Source: Stenotrophomonas maltophilia
GTDB taxonomy: Bacteria > Pseudomonadota > Gammaproteobacteria > Xanthomonadales > Xanthomonadaceae
DNA: 64,000 bases
Direction of reading: 5' to 3'
Assembly: GCF_002138415.1 (NCBI RefSeq)
Contig: NZ_CP015612.1
Location: forward strand, 1,652,001 to 1,716,000
Position 1 is the first letter of the stretch; each line of letters begins with the position of its first letter. The notes beneath the pieces are model-generated. The model did no database searches and was not told the origin of the DNA. It was given only the letters and a program-made list of their open reading frames with translations. Shown here in pieces: positions 9,065 through 21,494 of this stretch. Position numbers and translations under genes: made by a program.

Positions 9065-10561
9065 TCAATTACGCTGGAACAACGCCTGCACATCCTTCCG
9101 GAACGCGGCCTGGCTGTCCGCCCGGCTGTAAAACATGTGCCCGCCCGGATAGCTCCGCACCTGCACCCGGTCCGGGTTGCTGCCCATCGCCGGCATCTGG
9201 TCCACCGTCAGGATCGATCCCATGAACGGGCATGACAGGTCGTTCCAGCCATGCACGATCAGCACCTGCAGATGCGGATCGATCGCCACCGCCTGGCGCA
9301 GCTGGGTCACCGCGCCCTGGCGCAGCTCGCCATTGCGGTCCCACAACCGGTTCACGTCGTAGTTCAGCGCCTGGTAGCGTGCATCCACCTTCCAGCCGAC
9401 CACGCGCGTCACGAAGTCGACCATCGCCGTGGTGGTCGGCGCGATGATGCTGTCCAGCAGCGGATCGTTGGCGCGCTGTTCCGGATCATTCGGGAACGGA
9501 TCGAACGCGGTCACGTTGGAGTCGTAGCGGCTGCCCAGCGTGCCCTTGTCGCGGAACACTTCACGCAGGTAGGCCTGGGTTTCCAGGCGGCCACCGGCGC
9601 GGCGCACGAACTGCGGGTCCAGCCCGGTCAGCTCGGTGACCCGGCGCAGCATTGCCTCGGTCGACTGCGGATCGCTGCGGCCCTTCATCAGCGCGGTGGC
9701 GTAGTCGCCACGGGTGTACTCCACCACCTCGCGCATCGCCGCATCGGTCAGCTTGCCCTGGCGCTCCAGGTGCGCCGCGGCGATCGACGGCAACGTCTGC
9801 ATCCACGCCATCGGCGAGACATCGGCGTTGTCTTCCAGGGTCGGGCTCAGGTAGGGCGAGACCAGCACAAGGCCGTTCATCGCCACGCCCAGCCGGGTCT
9901 GCAGGAAGTGGGTGATGCGTGGGCCACGGTAGCCACCATAGCTCTCGCCGGTCAGGTACTTGCGCGAGGCCATACGCTGGTTGCGCAGCAGCCAGTCGTA
10001 GATCGAGCGCGAGAGATATTCGACGTCGGCACTGGGGTTGTAGAGCGCCTTCTTGGCCTCATCGTCGCCGATCCGCGCACGGCTGAAGCCGGTGCCGACC
10101 GGGTCGATGAACACCAGGTCGGTGAAGTCCAGCCAGGTGCCGGGGTTGTCGTGCAGGGTGGCGGGTGCCGATGCGCTGTCACCCTCCGAACCAAAGGTGA
10201 CCACCTTGGGCCCGATCGCACCCATGTTGAGGTAGACCGACGATGCACCCGGGCCGCCGTTGAGCGCGAAGGTCACCGGCCGGTCCTTGCCCGGCATCGT
10301 ATAGGCGGTGAACACCACGTCGGCGATCACCTTGCCCTTCGCATCGCGCACCGGCAGGGTGCCGACGGTGGCGGTGTAGTCCAGGGTGCGGCCGGCCAGC
10401 CGCATGCTCTGGCGGGCCGATGCATCGGCGGGCAGCGCAGGCGCTTCGGTCTTGTCGTCTTTTGGATCGGCCTTGGCGTCGGCGTCGGGCGCGGCCAGCA
10501 CGCTGACAGGGGCGATGAGCAGGCCGACGCAGAGCGCGGCAGTGTGCAGCAGGGACTTCAT
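9065..10561 (-). CDS. S10 family serine carboxypeptidase, exported
   Basis: This 498-aa protein has a signal peptide (MKSLLHTAALCVGLLIAPVS...), then the carboxypeptidase fold with NGGPGASSVY (residues 101-110). The nucleophile motif GESYGG has its serine at residue 207, and the late motifs VHGWNDLSCP and YPGGHMFY carry the catalytic Asp and His. It should remove C-terminal residues from peptides in the periplasm or outside the cell. A longer frame to 10963 is shadow of the GNAT gene. The gene is monocistronic; its stop is four bases beyond the polypyrimidine end of the repeat-rich spacer. Confidence 0.93.
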   Translation of the reverse strand: MKSLLHTAALCVGLLIAPVSVLAAPDADAKADPKDDKTEAPALPADASARQSMRLAGRTLDYTATVGTLPVRDAKGKVIADVVFTAYTMPGKDRPVTFALNGGPGASSVYLNMGAIGPKVVTFGSEGDSASAPATLHDNPGTWLDFTDLVFIDPVGTGFSRARIGDDEAKKALYNPSADVEYLSRSIYDWLLRNQRMASRKYLTGESYGGYRGPRITHFLQTRLGVAMNGLVLVSPYLSPTLEDNADVSPMAWMQTLPSIAAAHLERQGKLTDAAMREVVEYTRGDYATALMKGRSDPQSTEAMLRRVTELTGLDPQFVRRAGGRLETQAYLREVFRDKGTLGSRYDSNVTAFDPFPNDPEQRANDPLLDSIIAPTTTAMVDFVTRVVGWKVDARYQALNYDVNRLWDRNGELRQGAVTQLRQAVAIDPHLQVLIVHGWNDLSCPFMGSILTVDQMPAMGSNPDRVQVRSYPGGHMFYSRADSQAAFRKDVQALFQRN

Positions 10562-10670
10562 GGCACCGTATCGGCAGCGGAAGGGGGTTCCGATGCTAGG
10601 CCGGTGGCGGGCATGCCGAATGTGTCCAAAGGCATGGCCGCGCGTTGAGGCTGCTACTGGCCAGATTGGG

Positions 10671-11249
10671 TCAAGTAGACAGGGTGGCTGCCGCGTCGTC
10701 ATCGGCCAGCAGGCCGTAGACGACCGAGTCGGCCAGTTGCCCCTGGATGCGCCAGCGCTGGCGCAGCACGCCCTCGCGGTGGAAGCCCAGGCGTTCCAGC
10801 ACGTGTGCGGAGGGCGCGTTACGCGGGTCGATCTCGGCTTCCACGCGATGCAGGTGCAGGGTGCGGAACAGGTAGGCCAGTACCTGTTGCAGGGCCTCGT
10901 GCATATAGCCCTGGCCCTGGCGATCGGGGGCCAGCAGATAGCCGATCTCGGCGCGCGCCGCATCGCGGTCTACTGCGAATACCACGCAGATGCCGAGCAG
11001 CGGACCTTCCAGCGATTCGCGCACGGCCAGCTTCAGCTGGGTGCCGATGGCATGGGCGGCGAGGTCATCGTCGATCTGCTCGCGCGCTTCGGCCTGTCGC
11101 GTCCAGGCCGGATGGTTCCACCAGCGCATCACATCCGGGTTGGACTGCAGGGTGAACAGCGCGGCGGCGTCGTCACGGCGGATCGGGCTCAGGACCAGCC
11201 GTGCACTGTGCAGCGGCAGGCCGGGGAACAGCAGCGAGTGGCTGGCCAA
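10671..11249 (-). CDS. GNAT family N-acetyltransferase (RimJ/RimL-like)
   Basis: This 192-aa protein starts with the RimJ/RimL pattern (LHSARLVLSPIRRDDAAALF). It carries an acetyl-CoA-binding segment of the type LLAPDRQGQGYMHEAL and the NAPSAHVLERLGFHREG motif near residue 155. The family acetylates protein N-termini or small molecules; the substrate here is unknown. It is co-directional with the peptidase gene, 109 bases upstream of its start. Confidence 0.88.
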   Translation of the reverse strand: MASHSLLFPGLPLHSARLVLSPIRRDDAAALFTLQSNPDVMRWWNHPAWTRQAEAREQIDDDLAAHAIGTQLKLAVRESLEGPLLGICVVFAVDRDAARAEIGYLLAPDRQGQGYMHEALQQVLAYLFRTLHLHRVEAEIDPRNAPSAHVLERLGFHREGVLRQRWRIQGQLADSVVYGLLADDDAAATLST

Positions 11250-11333
11250 TACGGTGGTCCACGCGGATGGACGCGCATTATGGCGCCGCCGGGTTTGCCG
11301 ATGGGGGTGTAATGCCCCCGGCGCGCATGAACC

Positions 11334-11411
11334 GGTAGTGCCGGCCGCTGGCCGGCAACCTCGATATCCAGTTGATTCATGCAGATCTGCCGGCCAGCGG
11401 CCGGCACTACC
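11334..11411. repeat. SMAG (GTAG) palindromic repeat pair
   Basis: Facing hairpins GGTAGTGCCGGCCGCTGGCC and CCGGCCAGCGGCCGGCACTA separated by about 30 bases, between the GNAT and parE genes. Confidence 0.85.
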
Positions 11412-11418
11412 GGGTAAC

Positions 11419-11459
11419 GGGGTCAGAGCCGTTTCCTGTCAGGAAACGGATCCGACCCC
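11419..11459. repeat. GGGGTC...GACCCC palindrome, copy 3
   Basis: Opens GGGGTCAGAGCCGTTTCCTG and closes CAGGAAACGGATCCGACCCC, just downstream of the parE stop. The inner stem CCGTTTCCTG/CAGGAAACGG differs from the other copies but pairs fully. Probably serves as the parE terminator region. Confidence 0.75.
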
Positions 11460-11468
11460 GCGCCGGGA

Positions 11469-13358
11469 TCAGACTTCCAGCGAAGCCAGGTCGCCCTTCG
11501 ACTCCAGCCAGCCCTTGCGGTCGGACGCGCGCTTCTTGGCCAGCAGCATGTCCATCAGCGAGCTCGTCTGCTCGCGATCGTCCACGGTCAGCTGCACCAG
11601 GCGGCGCGTATCCGGGTGGATGGTCGACTCGCGCAGCTGTGGCGGATTCATCTCGCCCAGGCCCTTGAAGCGGGTGACGTTGATCGCGCCCTTGATCTTC
11701 TCGCGTTCGATCTTGTCCAGCATCGAGCGCTTTTCTTCCTCGTCCAGGGCGTAGAACACCTGCTTGCCCACGTCGATGCGGAACAGCGGTGGCATCGCCA
11801 CGAACACGTGGCCGGCATCGACCAGCGCCGGGAAGTGCTTGAGGAACAGGGCGGTGAGCAGGGTGGCGATGTGCAGGCCGTCCGAGTCCGCGTCGGCCAG
11901 GATGATGACCTTGCCGTAGCGCAGGCCGCTGATGTCGTCCTTGCCGGGATCGCAACCGATGGCGATGGCCAGGTTGTGCACTTCCTCCGAGGCCAGCACG
12001 CTGTTGGACGAGACTTCCCAGGTGTTCAGGATCTTGCCGCGCAACGGCATGATCGCCTGGAAATCCTTGTCACGTGCCTGCTTGGCGCTGCCGCCTGCCG
12101 AGTCACCTTCCACCAGGAACAGCTCGGTGCGCGACAGGTCCTGGCTGATGCAGTCGGCCAGCTTGCCAGGCAGGGCCGGGCCCTGGGTGACCTTCTTGCG
12201 GACGACCAGCTTTTCGGTCTTCAGGCGCGCGCTGGCGCGTTCGATGGCGATCTGCGCGATCTTCTCGCCCAGGTCCACGTTCTGGTTCAGCAGCAGGCTG
12301 AAGGCATCGTGGGCGGCGCCTTCAACGAAGCCGGCGGCCTGGCGCGAGGACAGGCGCTCCTTGGTCTGGCCGCTGAACTGCGGGTCGGTCATCTTCAGCG
12401 ACAGCACGAACGACACCCGGTCCCACACGTCTTCCGGGGCCAGCTTGACGCCACGCGGCAGCAGGTTGCGGAAGTCGCAGAACTCGCGCAGCGCCTCGGT
12501 CAGGCCGGTGCGCAGGCCGTTGACGTGGGTGCCGTGCTGGGCAGTGGGAATCAGGTTGACGTAGCTTTCCTGCACCAGCTCGCCTTCCGGCAGCCAGGCC
12601 ACGGCCCAGTCCACGATCTCGGTGTCTTTCTTCAGGTTGCCGACGAACAGCTCGGCCGGCAGCATCTCGCGATCGCCCAGCTCCAGCTTCAGGTAATCGC
12701 GCAGACCGTCTTCGTAGTACCAGGTATCGACTTCACCGGTGGCCTCGTCGGTCAGCTTCACGGTCAGGCCCGGGCACAGCACGGCCTTGGCGCGCAGCAG
12801 GTGCTTGAGCGCGCGCACCGCGAACTTGGGCGTGTCGAAGTACTTCGGGTCCGGCCAGAAGCGCACGCGGGTACCGGTGTTCTTCTTGCCGACGCTGCCG
12901 ACCACTTCCAGCGGGGTGGCGCGGTCGCCGTTGCGGAAGGTGATGCGGTGCTCGGCACCTTCGCGCTTGATGTGCACCTCGACCAGGGTCGACAGTGCAT
13001 TGACCACGCTGACGCCGACACCGTGCAGGCCGCCGGAGAAGGTGTAGTTGTTGTTGCTGAACTTGCCGCCCGCATGCAGGCGGGTGAGGATCAGCTCGAC
13101 ACCCGGGATCTTCTCTTCCGGGTGGATGTCCACCGGCATGCCGCGGCCGTCATCGCTGACCTCCACGCTGCCGTCCTTGTACAGGGTGATCTCGATCGAG
13201 CGGGCATGGCCGGCGAGGGCCTCGTCCACCGAGTTGTCGATCACTTCCTGCGCCAGGTGGTTCGGGCGCGCGGTGTCGGTATACATGCCGGGACGGCGCT
13301 TGACCGGGTCAAGGCCGGACAGGACTTCAATATCGGCGGCGTTATAACGGGCGTTCAT
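11469..13358 (-). CDS. parE: DNA topoisomerase IV subunit B
   Basis: This 629-aa type IIA topoisomerase ATPase subunit carries the GHKL ATP-binding motifs EVIDNSVDEALAGHA, DDGRGMPVDIHPEE and GLHGVGVSVVNAL. The TOPRIM motifs LVEGDSAGGSAKQARDKDFQ and ADADSDGLHIATLL mark the region that pairs with ParC at cleavage. It decatenates sister chromosomes. The length and the DKDFQAIMPLRGKILN segment fit ParE rather than the longer GyrB of this group. The start MNARYNAADIEVLSGLDPVK is canonical; a frame open to 13772 is shadow. Confidence 0.95.
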   Translation of the reverse strand: MNARYNAADIEVLSGLDPVKRRPGMYTDTARPNHLAQEVIDNSVDEALAGHARSIEITLYKDGSVEVSDDGRGMPVDIHPEEKIPGVELILTRLHAGGKFSNNNYTFSGGLHGVGVSVVNALSTLVEVHIKREGAEHRITFRNGDRATPLEVVGSVGKKNTGTRVRFWPDPKYFDTPKFAVRALKHLLRAKAVLCPGLTVKLTDEATGEVDTWYYEDGLRDYLKLELGDREMLPAELFVGNLKKDTEIVDWAVAWLPEGELVQESYVNLIPTAQHGTHVNGLRTGLTEALREFCDFRNLLPRGVKLAPEDVWDRVSFVLSLKMTDPQFSGQTKERLSSRQAAGFVEGAAHDAFSLLLNQNVDLGEKIAQIAIERASARLKTEKLVVRKKVTQGPALPGKLADCISQDLSRTELFLVEGDSAGGSAKQARDKDFQAIMPLRGKILNTWEVSSNSVLASEEVHNLAIAIGCDPGKDDISGLRYGKVIILADADSDGLHIATLLTALFLKHFPALVDAGHVFVAMPPLFRIDVGKQVFYALDEEEKRSMLDKIEREKIKGAINVTRFKGLGEMNPPQLRESTIHPDTRRLVQLTVDDREQTSSLMDMLLAKKRASDRKGWLESKGDLASLEV

Positions 13359-13530
13359 CTGTCTTCGAAAGCTTGGAGCGACGGGCAAGTGTGGGGTCTG
13401 GCACGGGATTTTGCACGCCTGCGGTTCAGTCTCGGCGACGCAGAGGGGGTAAAATGGCAGCCGCTGGAATCTGAACGCCGGCGACCCCCGTTGGGTCGAA
13501 ACATCCAAGCCATACCGCGAGGAGGACCTC

Positions 13531-13764
13531 ATGAAGAAGTTGCTGACCATTGCGATCCTGGCCGCTGCCGCCGTTGCAGTGCCGCTGGTGATGGCGCAGA
13601 ACGCCGGCCAGCCGGCCCCGCAGCAGGGTGACCAGGCCGACAAGGCGCAGGCCGAAGCCGATGCCAAGGCCAAGCGTCGCGCCCAGGCCAATGCCGAAAT
13701 GAAGGCGCAGGGCCAGCCGGCCCCGCAGAAGGAAGAAGAGGAAGAGGCGCGCAAGAAGCGCTGA
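13531..13764 (+). CDS. Small exported low-complexity protein, hypothetical
   Basis: This 77-aa protein has a clear signal peptide (MKKLLTIAILAAAAVAVPLVMAQ). A charged, Ala/Gln/Lys/Glu-rich tail follows, with a repeated GQPAPQ motif (at residues about 26 and 61), ending in a run of glutamates then EARKKR. A strong ribosome binding site (GAGGAGG) precedes the ATG and a terminator follows, which supports a real gene. No family recognised; the tail looks helical and disordered. Confidence 0.75.
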   Translation: MKKLLTIAILAAAAVAVPLVMAQNAGQPAPQQGDQADKAQAEADAKAKRRAQANAEMKAQGQPAPQKEEEEEARKKR

Positions 13765-13810
13765 TCCCGCAACCTGCCAAGCGCCCTTGCGACAAGGGTT
13801 GCGCTCCGGA

Positions 13811-13838
13811 ACGCCCCGCTTTGCGGGGCGTTTCTTTT
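13811..13838 (+). terminator. Rho-independent terminator
   Basis: ACGCCCCGC-TTT-GCGGGGCGT followed by TTCTTTTTA, directly after the small exported protein gene. Confidence 0.85.
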
Positions 13839-13859
13839 TAGTGGCGTGCCATCTGCCTC

Positions 13860-13888
13860 TTGGGTTGGCGGCCATCAATCTGTAAACT
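13860..13888 (+). promoter_or_regulatory. Candidate promoter for pyrG with a long leader
   Basis: TTGGGT, a 17-base spacer and TAAACT lie about 275 bases before the pyrG start. The match to the sigma-70 consensus is moderate. The 13889-14164 stretch contains no convincing gene; an in-frame extension upstream of the pyrG ATG has no family support. Confidence 0.35.
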
Positions 13889-13906
13889 ATGGCTTTCCGG
13901 GAGTAA

Positions 13907-15829
<1,923 letters not shown>

Positions 15830-15834
15830 CTTGT

Positions 15835-15857
15835 GATGGGGGCCATCGGCCCCCATC
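15835..15857 (+). terminator. Hairpin after pyrG
   Basis: GATGGGGGCC-ATC-GGCCCCCATC is a 10-bp stem six bases after the pyrG stop, but it has only a short T run. It may attenuate rather than fully terminate transcription into kdsA. Confidence 0.5.
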
Positions 15858-15918
15858 TTGCACGCTTCAACCCCCAGCGCACCGGCCCGGCCGGTGCCGC
15901 GGACAACAAGGAAACGCC

Positions 15919-16749
15919 ATGAAACTGTGTGGATTCGAGGTCGGGCTGGACCAGCCCCTGTTCCTGATCGCCGGCCCCTGCGTGATCGAGTCGATGCAGT
16001 TGCAGCTCGATACCGCCGGCAAGCTGAAGGAAGTCACCGACAAGCTCGGCGTCAACTTCATCTTCAAGTCCAGCTTCGACAAGGCCAACCGCACCTCGGG
16101 CACCGCGTTCCGTGGCCCGGGCATGGAAGAGGGTCTGAAGGTCCTGGCCGAGGTCAAGAAGCAGATCGGCGTGCCGGTGCTGACCGACGTCCATGAGTAC
16201 ACCCCGATGGACGAGGTGGCCTCGGTGGTGGACGTGCTGCAGACCCCGGCGTTCCTGGTCCGGCAGACCGACTTCATCCGCAAGGTGTGCTCGGCCGGCA
16301 AGCCGGTCAACATCAAGAAGGGCCAGTTCCTGGCGCCGTGGGACATGAAGCCGGTCGTGGAGAAGGCCAAGGCCACCGGCAACGAGCAGATCATGGTCTG
16401 CGAGCGCGGTGCCAGCTTCGGCTACAACAACCTGGTCAGCGACATGCGTTCGCTGGCGGTGATGCGCGATACCGGTTGCCCGGTGGTATTCGACGCCACC
16501 CATTCGGTGCAGCTGCCGGGCGGGCAGGGCACCAGTTCCGGTGGCCAGCGTGAGCACGTGCCGGTGCTGGCCCGTGCCGCCGTGGCGGTGGGCATCTCCG
16601 GCCTGTTCGCCGAGACCCATCCGGATCCGTCCAAGGCGCTGTCCGATGGCCCCAATGCATGGCCGCTGGACCAGATGGAAGCGCTGCTCGAGACTCTGAT
16701 GGAACTCGATGCGGTGACCAAGAAGCACGGCTTCTCGCGCTTCGCGTGA
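15919..16749 (+). CDS. kdsA: 3-deoxy-8-phosphooctulonate (KDO-8-P) synthase
   Basis: This 276-aa aldolase-fold enzyme condenses phosphoenolpyruvate and arabinose-5-phosphate for lipopolysaccharide core synthesis. Conserved blocks are [23 protein letters not shown] and [17 protein letters not shown]. Cys21 in the GPC motif occupies the metal-ligand position that is Asn in the E. coli enzyme, so this should be a metal-dependent (class II) KDO-8-P synthase. Its last bases overlap the next gene's GTG start by four bases. Confidence 0.96.
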   Translation: MKLCGFEVGLDQPLFLIAGPCVIESMQLQLDTAGKLKEVTDKLGVNFIFKSSFDKANRTSGTAFRGPGMEEGLKVLAEVKKQIGVPVLTDVHEYTPMDEVASVVDVLQTPAFLVRQTDFIRKVCSAGKPVNIKKGQFLAPWDMKPVVEKAKATGNEQIMVCERGASFGYNNLVSDMRSLAVMRDTGCPVVFDATHSVQLPGGQGTSSGGQREHVPVLARAAVAVGISGLFAETHPDPSKALSDGPNAWPLDQMEALLETLMELDAVTKKHGFSRFA

Positions 16750-17093
16750 GTCATGACCCGTGCCTGGCGCTGGAAACCCAGCGTCACCGCCGGCACTGGA
16801 AACAGTGGCCGTGGGGCCTGATCGCGCTGGGCCTGGCCGTGCTGTTCACGGTGGGCATGTTCGGTTTGGTGCTGATCGGCGCCGCGCCCGTGCGGCCCCC
16901 CGGTGATGGCAGCAGCGCACTCGATCTGCGGGGGTACTTCATTGCGCTGCTGGTCGTTGAGCTGCTCGGTGCCGTGGGCTGCGTCTCTGCCGCTGTACTG
17001 GCCTGGCGGCTGAACCGCGGCAAGGTGGCCGCTGGCCTGGCGATCATCCTGCTCTCGCTGTGGCTGGGTGCCCTGTTCTACGGATTGCTTTGA
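16746..17093 (+). CDS. Small membrane protein, paralogue 1
   Basis: This 115-aa protein starts at a GTG that overlaps the kdsA stop (GTGA). It has a short cytoplasmic head followed by [18 protein letters not shown] and two more hydrophobic segments (about residues 65-85 and 95-113), with an RPPGDG motif in the first external loop. The next gene encodes a protein with the same motifs and layout, so the two arose by duplication. No known family is recognised. The coupling to kdsA suggests envelope expression but does not show function. Confidence 0.7.
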   Translation: MSHDPCLALETQRHRRHWKQWPWGLIALGLAVLFTVGMFGLVLIGAAPVRPPGDGSSALDLRGYFIALLVVELLGAVGCVSAAVLAWRLNRGKVAAGLAIILLSLWLGALFYGLL

Positions 17094-17422
17094 TGAATAC
17101 GAGCACGTCAGCGCGCGGCTGGCCCTGGGGCCTGATCGCGCTGGGGCTGTCTGTGTTGACCTGGATGGCCCTGGTGGTGGGCGTGCTGGCCTTCACTGCC
17201 GGTTTCCGGCCGCCGGGGGACGGAAACAACGGCGTGCAGGCTACGCAGTGGTGGTTGCTGGGCGCGCTGGTCACGATGGTGCTGTCCTTCCTGGGCAGCC
17301 CGGTGGCGATGGTGCTGGCCTGGCGACGGCGGCGTGGCCCCATCCTGGCGGCGATTGCTGGTGCGTTGCTGGTGATGTTGGTGTCGCTGGTCCTGATCGT
17401 GATCGGATCCAGCTGGGGCTGA
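17093..17422 (+). CDS. Small membrane protein, paralogue 2
   Basis: This 109-aa protein begins [19 protein letters not shown], has three hydrophobic segments and the same loop motif FRPPGDG as the preceding gene. Start and stop overlap by one base (TGATG). The C-terminal half, with AMVLAWRRRRGPILA, parallels [17 protein letters not shown] in paralogue 1. Function unknown. Confidence 0.7.
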   Translation: MNTSTSARGWPWGLIALGLSVLTWMALVVGVLAFTAGFRPPGDGNNGVQATQWWLLGALVTMVLSFLGSPVAMVLAWRRRRGPILAAIAGALLVMLVSLVLIVIGSSWG

Positions 17423-18811
<1,389 letters not shown>

Positions 18812-18815
18812 GCCG

Positions 18816-19169
18816 ATGCGCGACTGGCGCTGGATGCTGCTGGTGCTGGCCCTGCTGCTGGGCTGGCTGCAGTACCGCTTCTGGTTCGGTCCGGGCAATT
18901 CGGGTGAAGTGATGATGCTCGAAGCCCAGGTCGCCAACCAGGAGCGGGACAATGAGGGTCTGCAGCAGCGCAACGACGCGCTCGCTGCCGAAGTGAAGGA
19001 CCTCAAGGAAGGCCAGTCCGCCATCGAGGAACGCGCGCGCAGCGAGCTGGGCATGATCAAGCCTGGCGAGAAGTTCTACCGCGTGGTCGAGGATGCACCG
19101 GTTCATCCGGTGCAGCCCGCGGCAGGTGTCAGTGCGCAGGCGGGCGATCATCCGGCGGACGTGCCATGA
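18816..19169 (+). CDS. ftsB: Cell division protein FtsB
   Basis: This 117-aa bitopic protein has one N-terminal transmembrane segment ([19 protein letters not shown]) and a periplasmic coiled coil (about residues 35-75). The conserved end [19 protein letters not shown] follows. FtsB joins FtsL and FtsQ in the divisome. The roughly 22 residues after the family's usual end are Pro/Ala-rich. It lies between eno and ispD, the usual position, and overlaps ispD by four bases. Confidence 0.93.
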   Translation: MRDWRWMLLVLALLLGWLQYRFWFGPGNSGEVMMLEAQVANQERDNEGLQQRNDALAAEVKDLKEGQSAIEERARSELGMIKPGEKFYRVVEDAPVHPVQPAAGVSAQAGDHPADVP

Positions 19170-19864
19170 GCGCGGCGATCTGGGTGGTGGTTCCGGCCGC
19201 CGGCCGTGGTGCCCGCTTTGGTGCGCCACTGCCCAAGCAGTACCTGCAGGCGGGTGGGCAGATCCTGCTCGCCCACACGTTGGACGCGCTGCTGGCGCAC
19301 CCGGCCGTGGCCGGAGCGATGGTGGTGATCGGCCAGGACGACGCCGACTGGCCGGGCTGGAGTGAGTGGGCCGGCAAGCCGGTGCTGACCTGCATCGGCG
19401 GCGCGACCCGTGCCGCCTCGGTGCTGGCCGGGTTGCAGGCGCTGCCGGACTCGGTGCGCGCCGACGAATTCGTGCTGGTCCACGATGCCGCGAGACCGAA
19501 CCTGTCGCTGGCCGATCTCGGCCGCCTGCTTGAAGTCGGCCGTGCCGATCCGGTCGGGGCGATCCTGGCCGCACCGGTGCGTGACACGCTCAAGCGTGCA
19601 GGCGACGACGGTGGCATCGATGGCACCGAGCCACGCGAGCGCCTGTGGCGCGCACTGACCCCGCAGCTGTTCCGCCGCCACCAGCTCAGCCGCGCGCTGT
19701 CCGACGCCGCTGCCGCCGGTGTTGAAGTCACCGACGAGGCCATGGCCATGGAGCGCCAGGGCCAGCGTCCGCTGCTGGTGGAGGGCAGCGAGGACAACTT
19801 CAAGGTCACCACCCCGGCCGATCTGGACCGGTTCGAATTCGTACTTTCCCGCCGCGCCGGCTGA
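19166..19864 (+). CDS. ispD: 2-C-methyl-D-erythritol 4-phosphate cytidylyltransferase
   Basis: This 232-aa nucleotidyltransferase of the MEP isoprenoid pathway transfers CMP to MEP. Motifs include the nucleotide-binding [30 protein letters not shown] and [15 protein letters not shown]. The ATG overlaps the ftsB stop (ATGA). ispF follows after 34 bases. Confidence 0.96.
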   Translation: MSAAIWVVVPAAGRGARFGAPLPKQYLQAGGQILLAHTLDALLAHPAVAGAMVVIGQDDADWPGWSEWAGKPVLTCIGGATRAASVLAGLQALPDSVRADEFVLVHDAARPNLSLADLGRLLEVGRADPVGAILAAPVRDTLKRAGDDGGIDGTEPRERLWRALTPQLFRRHQLSRALSDAAAAGVEVTDEAMAMERQGQRPLLVEGSEDNFKVTTPADLDRFEFVLSRRAG

Positions 19865-19898
19865 CCGTCCGCGCGGCCCTGTAGCAAGGGTTGCATCC

Positions 19899-20396
19899 AT
19901 GAGCACCGCACCGTTTCCGCCCGTCCGCATCGGCCAGGGCTACGACGTCCATGCCTTCGGTGAAGGCGATCACATCATGCTCGGCGGGGTGAACGTGCCG
20001 CACAGCTGTGGCGTGCTCGCGCACAGCGATGGCGACGTGATCCTGCACGCCCTGTGCGATGCGATGCTCGGCGCGCTGGCGCTGGGTGACATCGGCCAGC
20101 ATTTCCCGCCGAGTGACGACCGCTGGAAGGGCGCCGACAGCAGTGATTTCGTGCGCCACTGCGACAGCCTGCTGCGCGAGCGCGGCTGGCGTGTCGGCAA
20201 CACCGACATCACCGTGATCTGCGAGCGGCCGAAGGTTGGCCCGCATGCGCTGGCGATGCGTGAGCGCATCGGCGGCCTGCTGCAGCTGCCGCTGGATGCG
20301 GTCAGCGTCAAGGCCACCACCTCGGAAAAGCTGGGCTTCACCGGCCGTGGTGAAGGCATTGCCGCACAGGCGGTCGTGTTGCTGGTGGCGGCATGA
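19899..20396 (+). CDS. ispF: 2-C-methyl-D-erythritol 2,4-cyclodiphosphate synthase
   Basis: This 165-aa enzyme makes the cyclodiphosphate intermediate of the MEP pathway. The metal-binding motif GQGYDVHAF, the [14 protein letters not shown] block and the C-terminal [15 protein letters not shown] are all present. A longer frame to 19719 is shadow of ispD. It overlaps truD by four bases (ATGA). Confidence 0.96.
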   Translation: MSTAPFPPVRIGQGYDVHAFGEGDHIMLGGVNVPHSCGVLAHSDGDVILHALCDAMLGALALGDIGQHFPPSDDRWKGADSSDFVRHCDSLLRERGWRVGNTDITVICERPKVGPHALAMRERIGGLLQLPLDAVSVKATTSEKLGFTGRGEGIAAQAVVLLVAA

Positions 20397-21424
20397 TTCC
20401 GCTGCCGTTGGCGTTCGGTGCGCCGCTGTTGACGGCGCGCATCCGCACCACGCCGGACGATTTCCAGGTTGACGAACTGCCGGCCTTCGAGGCCACCGGT
20501 GAAGGCGAGCACCTGCTGCTGCACATCCGCAAGCGCGGCGCCAACACCGTGCATGTGGCCAAGATGCTGGCCAAGTGGGCGGGCCTGCCGGAAATGGCGG
20601 TGAGCTACGCCGGCATGAAGGATCGACACGCGGTCACCACCCAGCGCTTCAGTGTGCACCTGCCCAAGCGCGTGGCGCCTGACCTGGCCACGCTGGCCAG
20701 TGATGAAATCGAAGTGCTCGAAGCAACCTGGCACAACCGCAAGCTGCAGCGTGGCGCACTGGCCGGCAACCGTTTCAAGCTGGTACTGCGCGAAGTGCAG
20801 GGTGATGCCGCCGCGATCAGCGAACGCCTGCAGCAGATTGCCGCGCGCGGTCTGCCGAACTGGTTTGGTGAGCAGCGCTTTGGCCGCGACGGTGGCAACG
20901 TGCCGGCGGCGCTGGCGATGTTCGGTGGCCGCCGCATGCGCAAGGACCAGCGTTCACTGCTGCTGTCGGCGGCCCGCTCGGCGCTGTTCAACCGCGTGCT
21001 GGCCGCGCGCGTGGAGCAGGGCAACTGGGATCAGCCGCTGGACGGCGAAGTGTGGATGCTCGATGGCAGCCGCAGCGTGTTCGGTCCCGAGCCGTACACC
21101 GATGTGCTGGCCGAGCGCCTGGCGCGTTTCGACATTCATCCCAGCGCGCCGCTGTGGGGTGAAGGCGAGCTGCGCAGCACCGATGCGGCACGCGAGCTGG
21201 AGCTGGCCGCGCTGGACGACGAGGAATCGAAGGCGCTGCGGGCCGGCCTGGAAGACGCGCGCCTGAAGCAGGAGCGCCGCGCGCTGCGCCTGCGCCCGGC
21301 GCTGCTGCAGCACCAGTGGCTGGCCGATGACGTGCTGGAACTGTCGTTTGCGTTGCCGCCCGGCTGCTACGCCACCGCCGTGCTGCACGAGCTCGGCCCG
21401 GTCGAAGACGCCTCGCAGGCCTGA
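20393..21424 (+). CDS. truD: tRNA pseudouridine(13) synthase
   Basis: This 343-aa enzyme isomerises U13 of tRNA-Glu to pseudouridine. The catalytic Asp77 is in [15 protein letters not shown], and the TruD insertion domain is recognisable from [14 protein letters not shown]. It ends the co-directional run that began at pyrG. A perfect 67-base palindrome follows the stop codon. Confidence 0.95.
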   Translation: MIPLPLAFGAPLLTARIRTTPDDFQVDELPAFEATGEGEHLLLHIRKRGANTVHVAKMLAKWAGLPEMAVSYAGMKDRHAVTTQRFSVHLPKRVAPDLATLASDEIEVLEATWHNRKLQRGALAGNRFKLVLREVQGDAAAISERLQQIAARGLPNWFGEQRFGRDGGNVPAALAMFGGRRMRKDQRSLLLSAARSALFNRVLAARVEQGNWDQPLDGEVWMLDGSRSVFGPEPYTDVLAERLARFDIHPSAPLWGEGELRSTDAARELELAALDDEESKALRAGLEDARLKQERRALRLRPALLQHQWLADDVLELSFALPPGCYATAVLHELGPVEDASQA

Positions 21425-21427
21425 CAG

Positions 21428-21494
21428 AAAAAGGGGACGGAGGGAATTAAGTCGTTTGTGGCACAAACGACTTAATTCCCTCCGTCCCCTTTTT
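21428..21494. terminator. Perfect 67-base palindrome between convergent truD and smr
   Basis: A flawless 33-bp stem around a single G at 21461. It begins AAAAAGGGGACGGAGGGAAT and ends with the complement, closing in TTTTT. A and T tracts at both ends and the convergent flanking genes indicate bidirectional termination. The length and perfection exceed a normal terminator and suggest a mobile palindrome family. Confidence 0.8.

Noticed and set aside
11616..13631. 671-codon frame opposite parE
   Set aside because: Antisense shadow; no start context and no homology motif.
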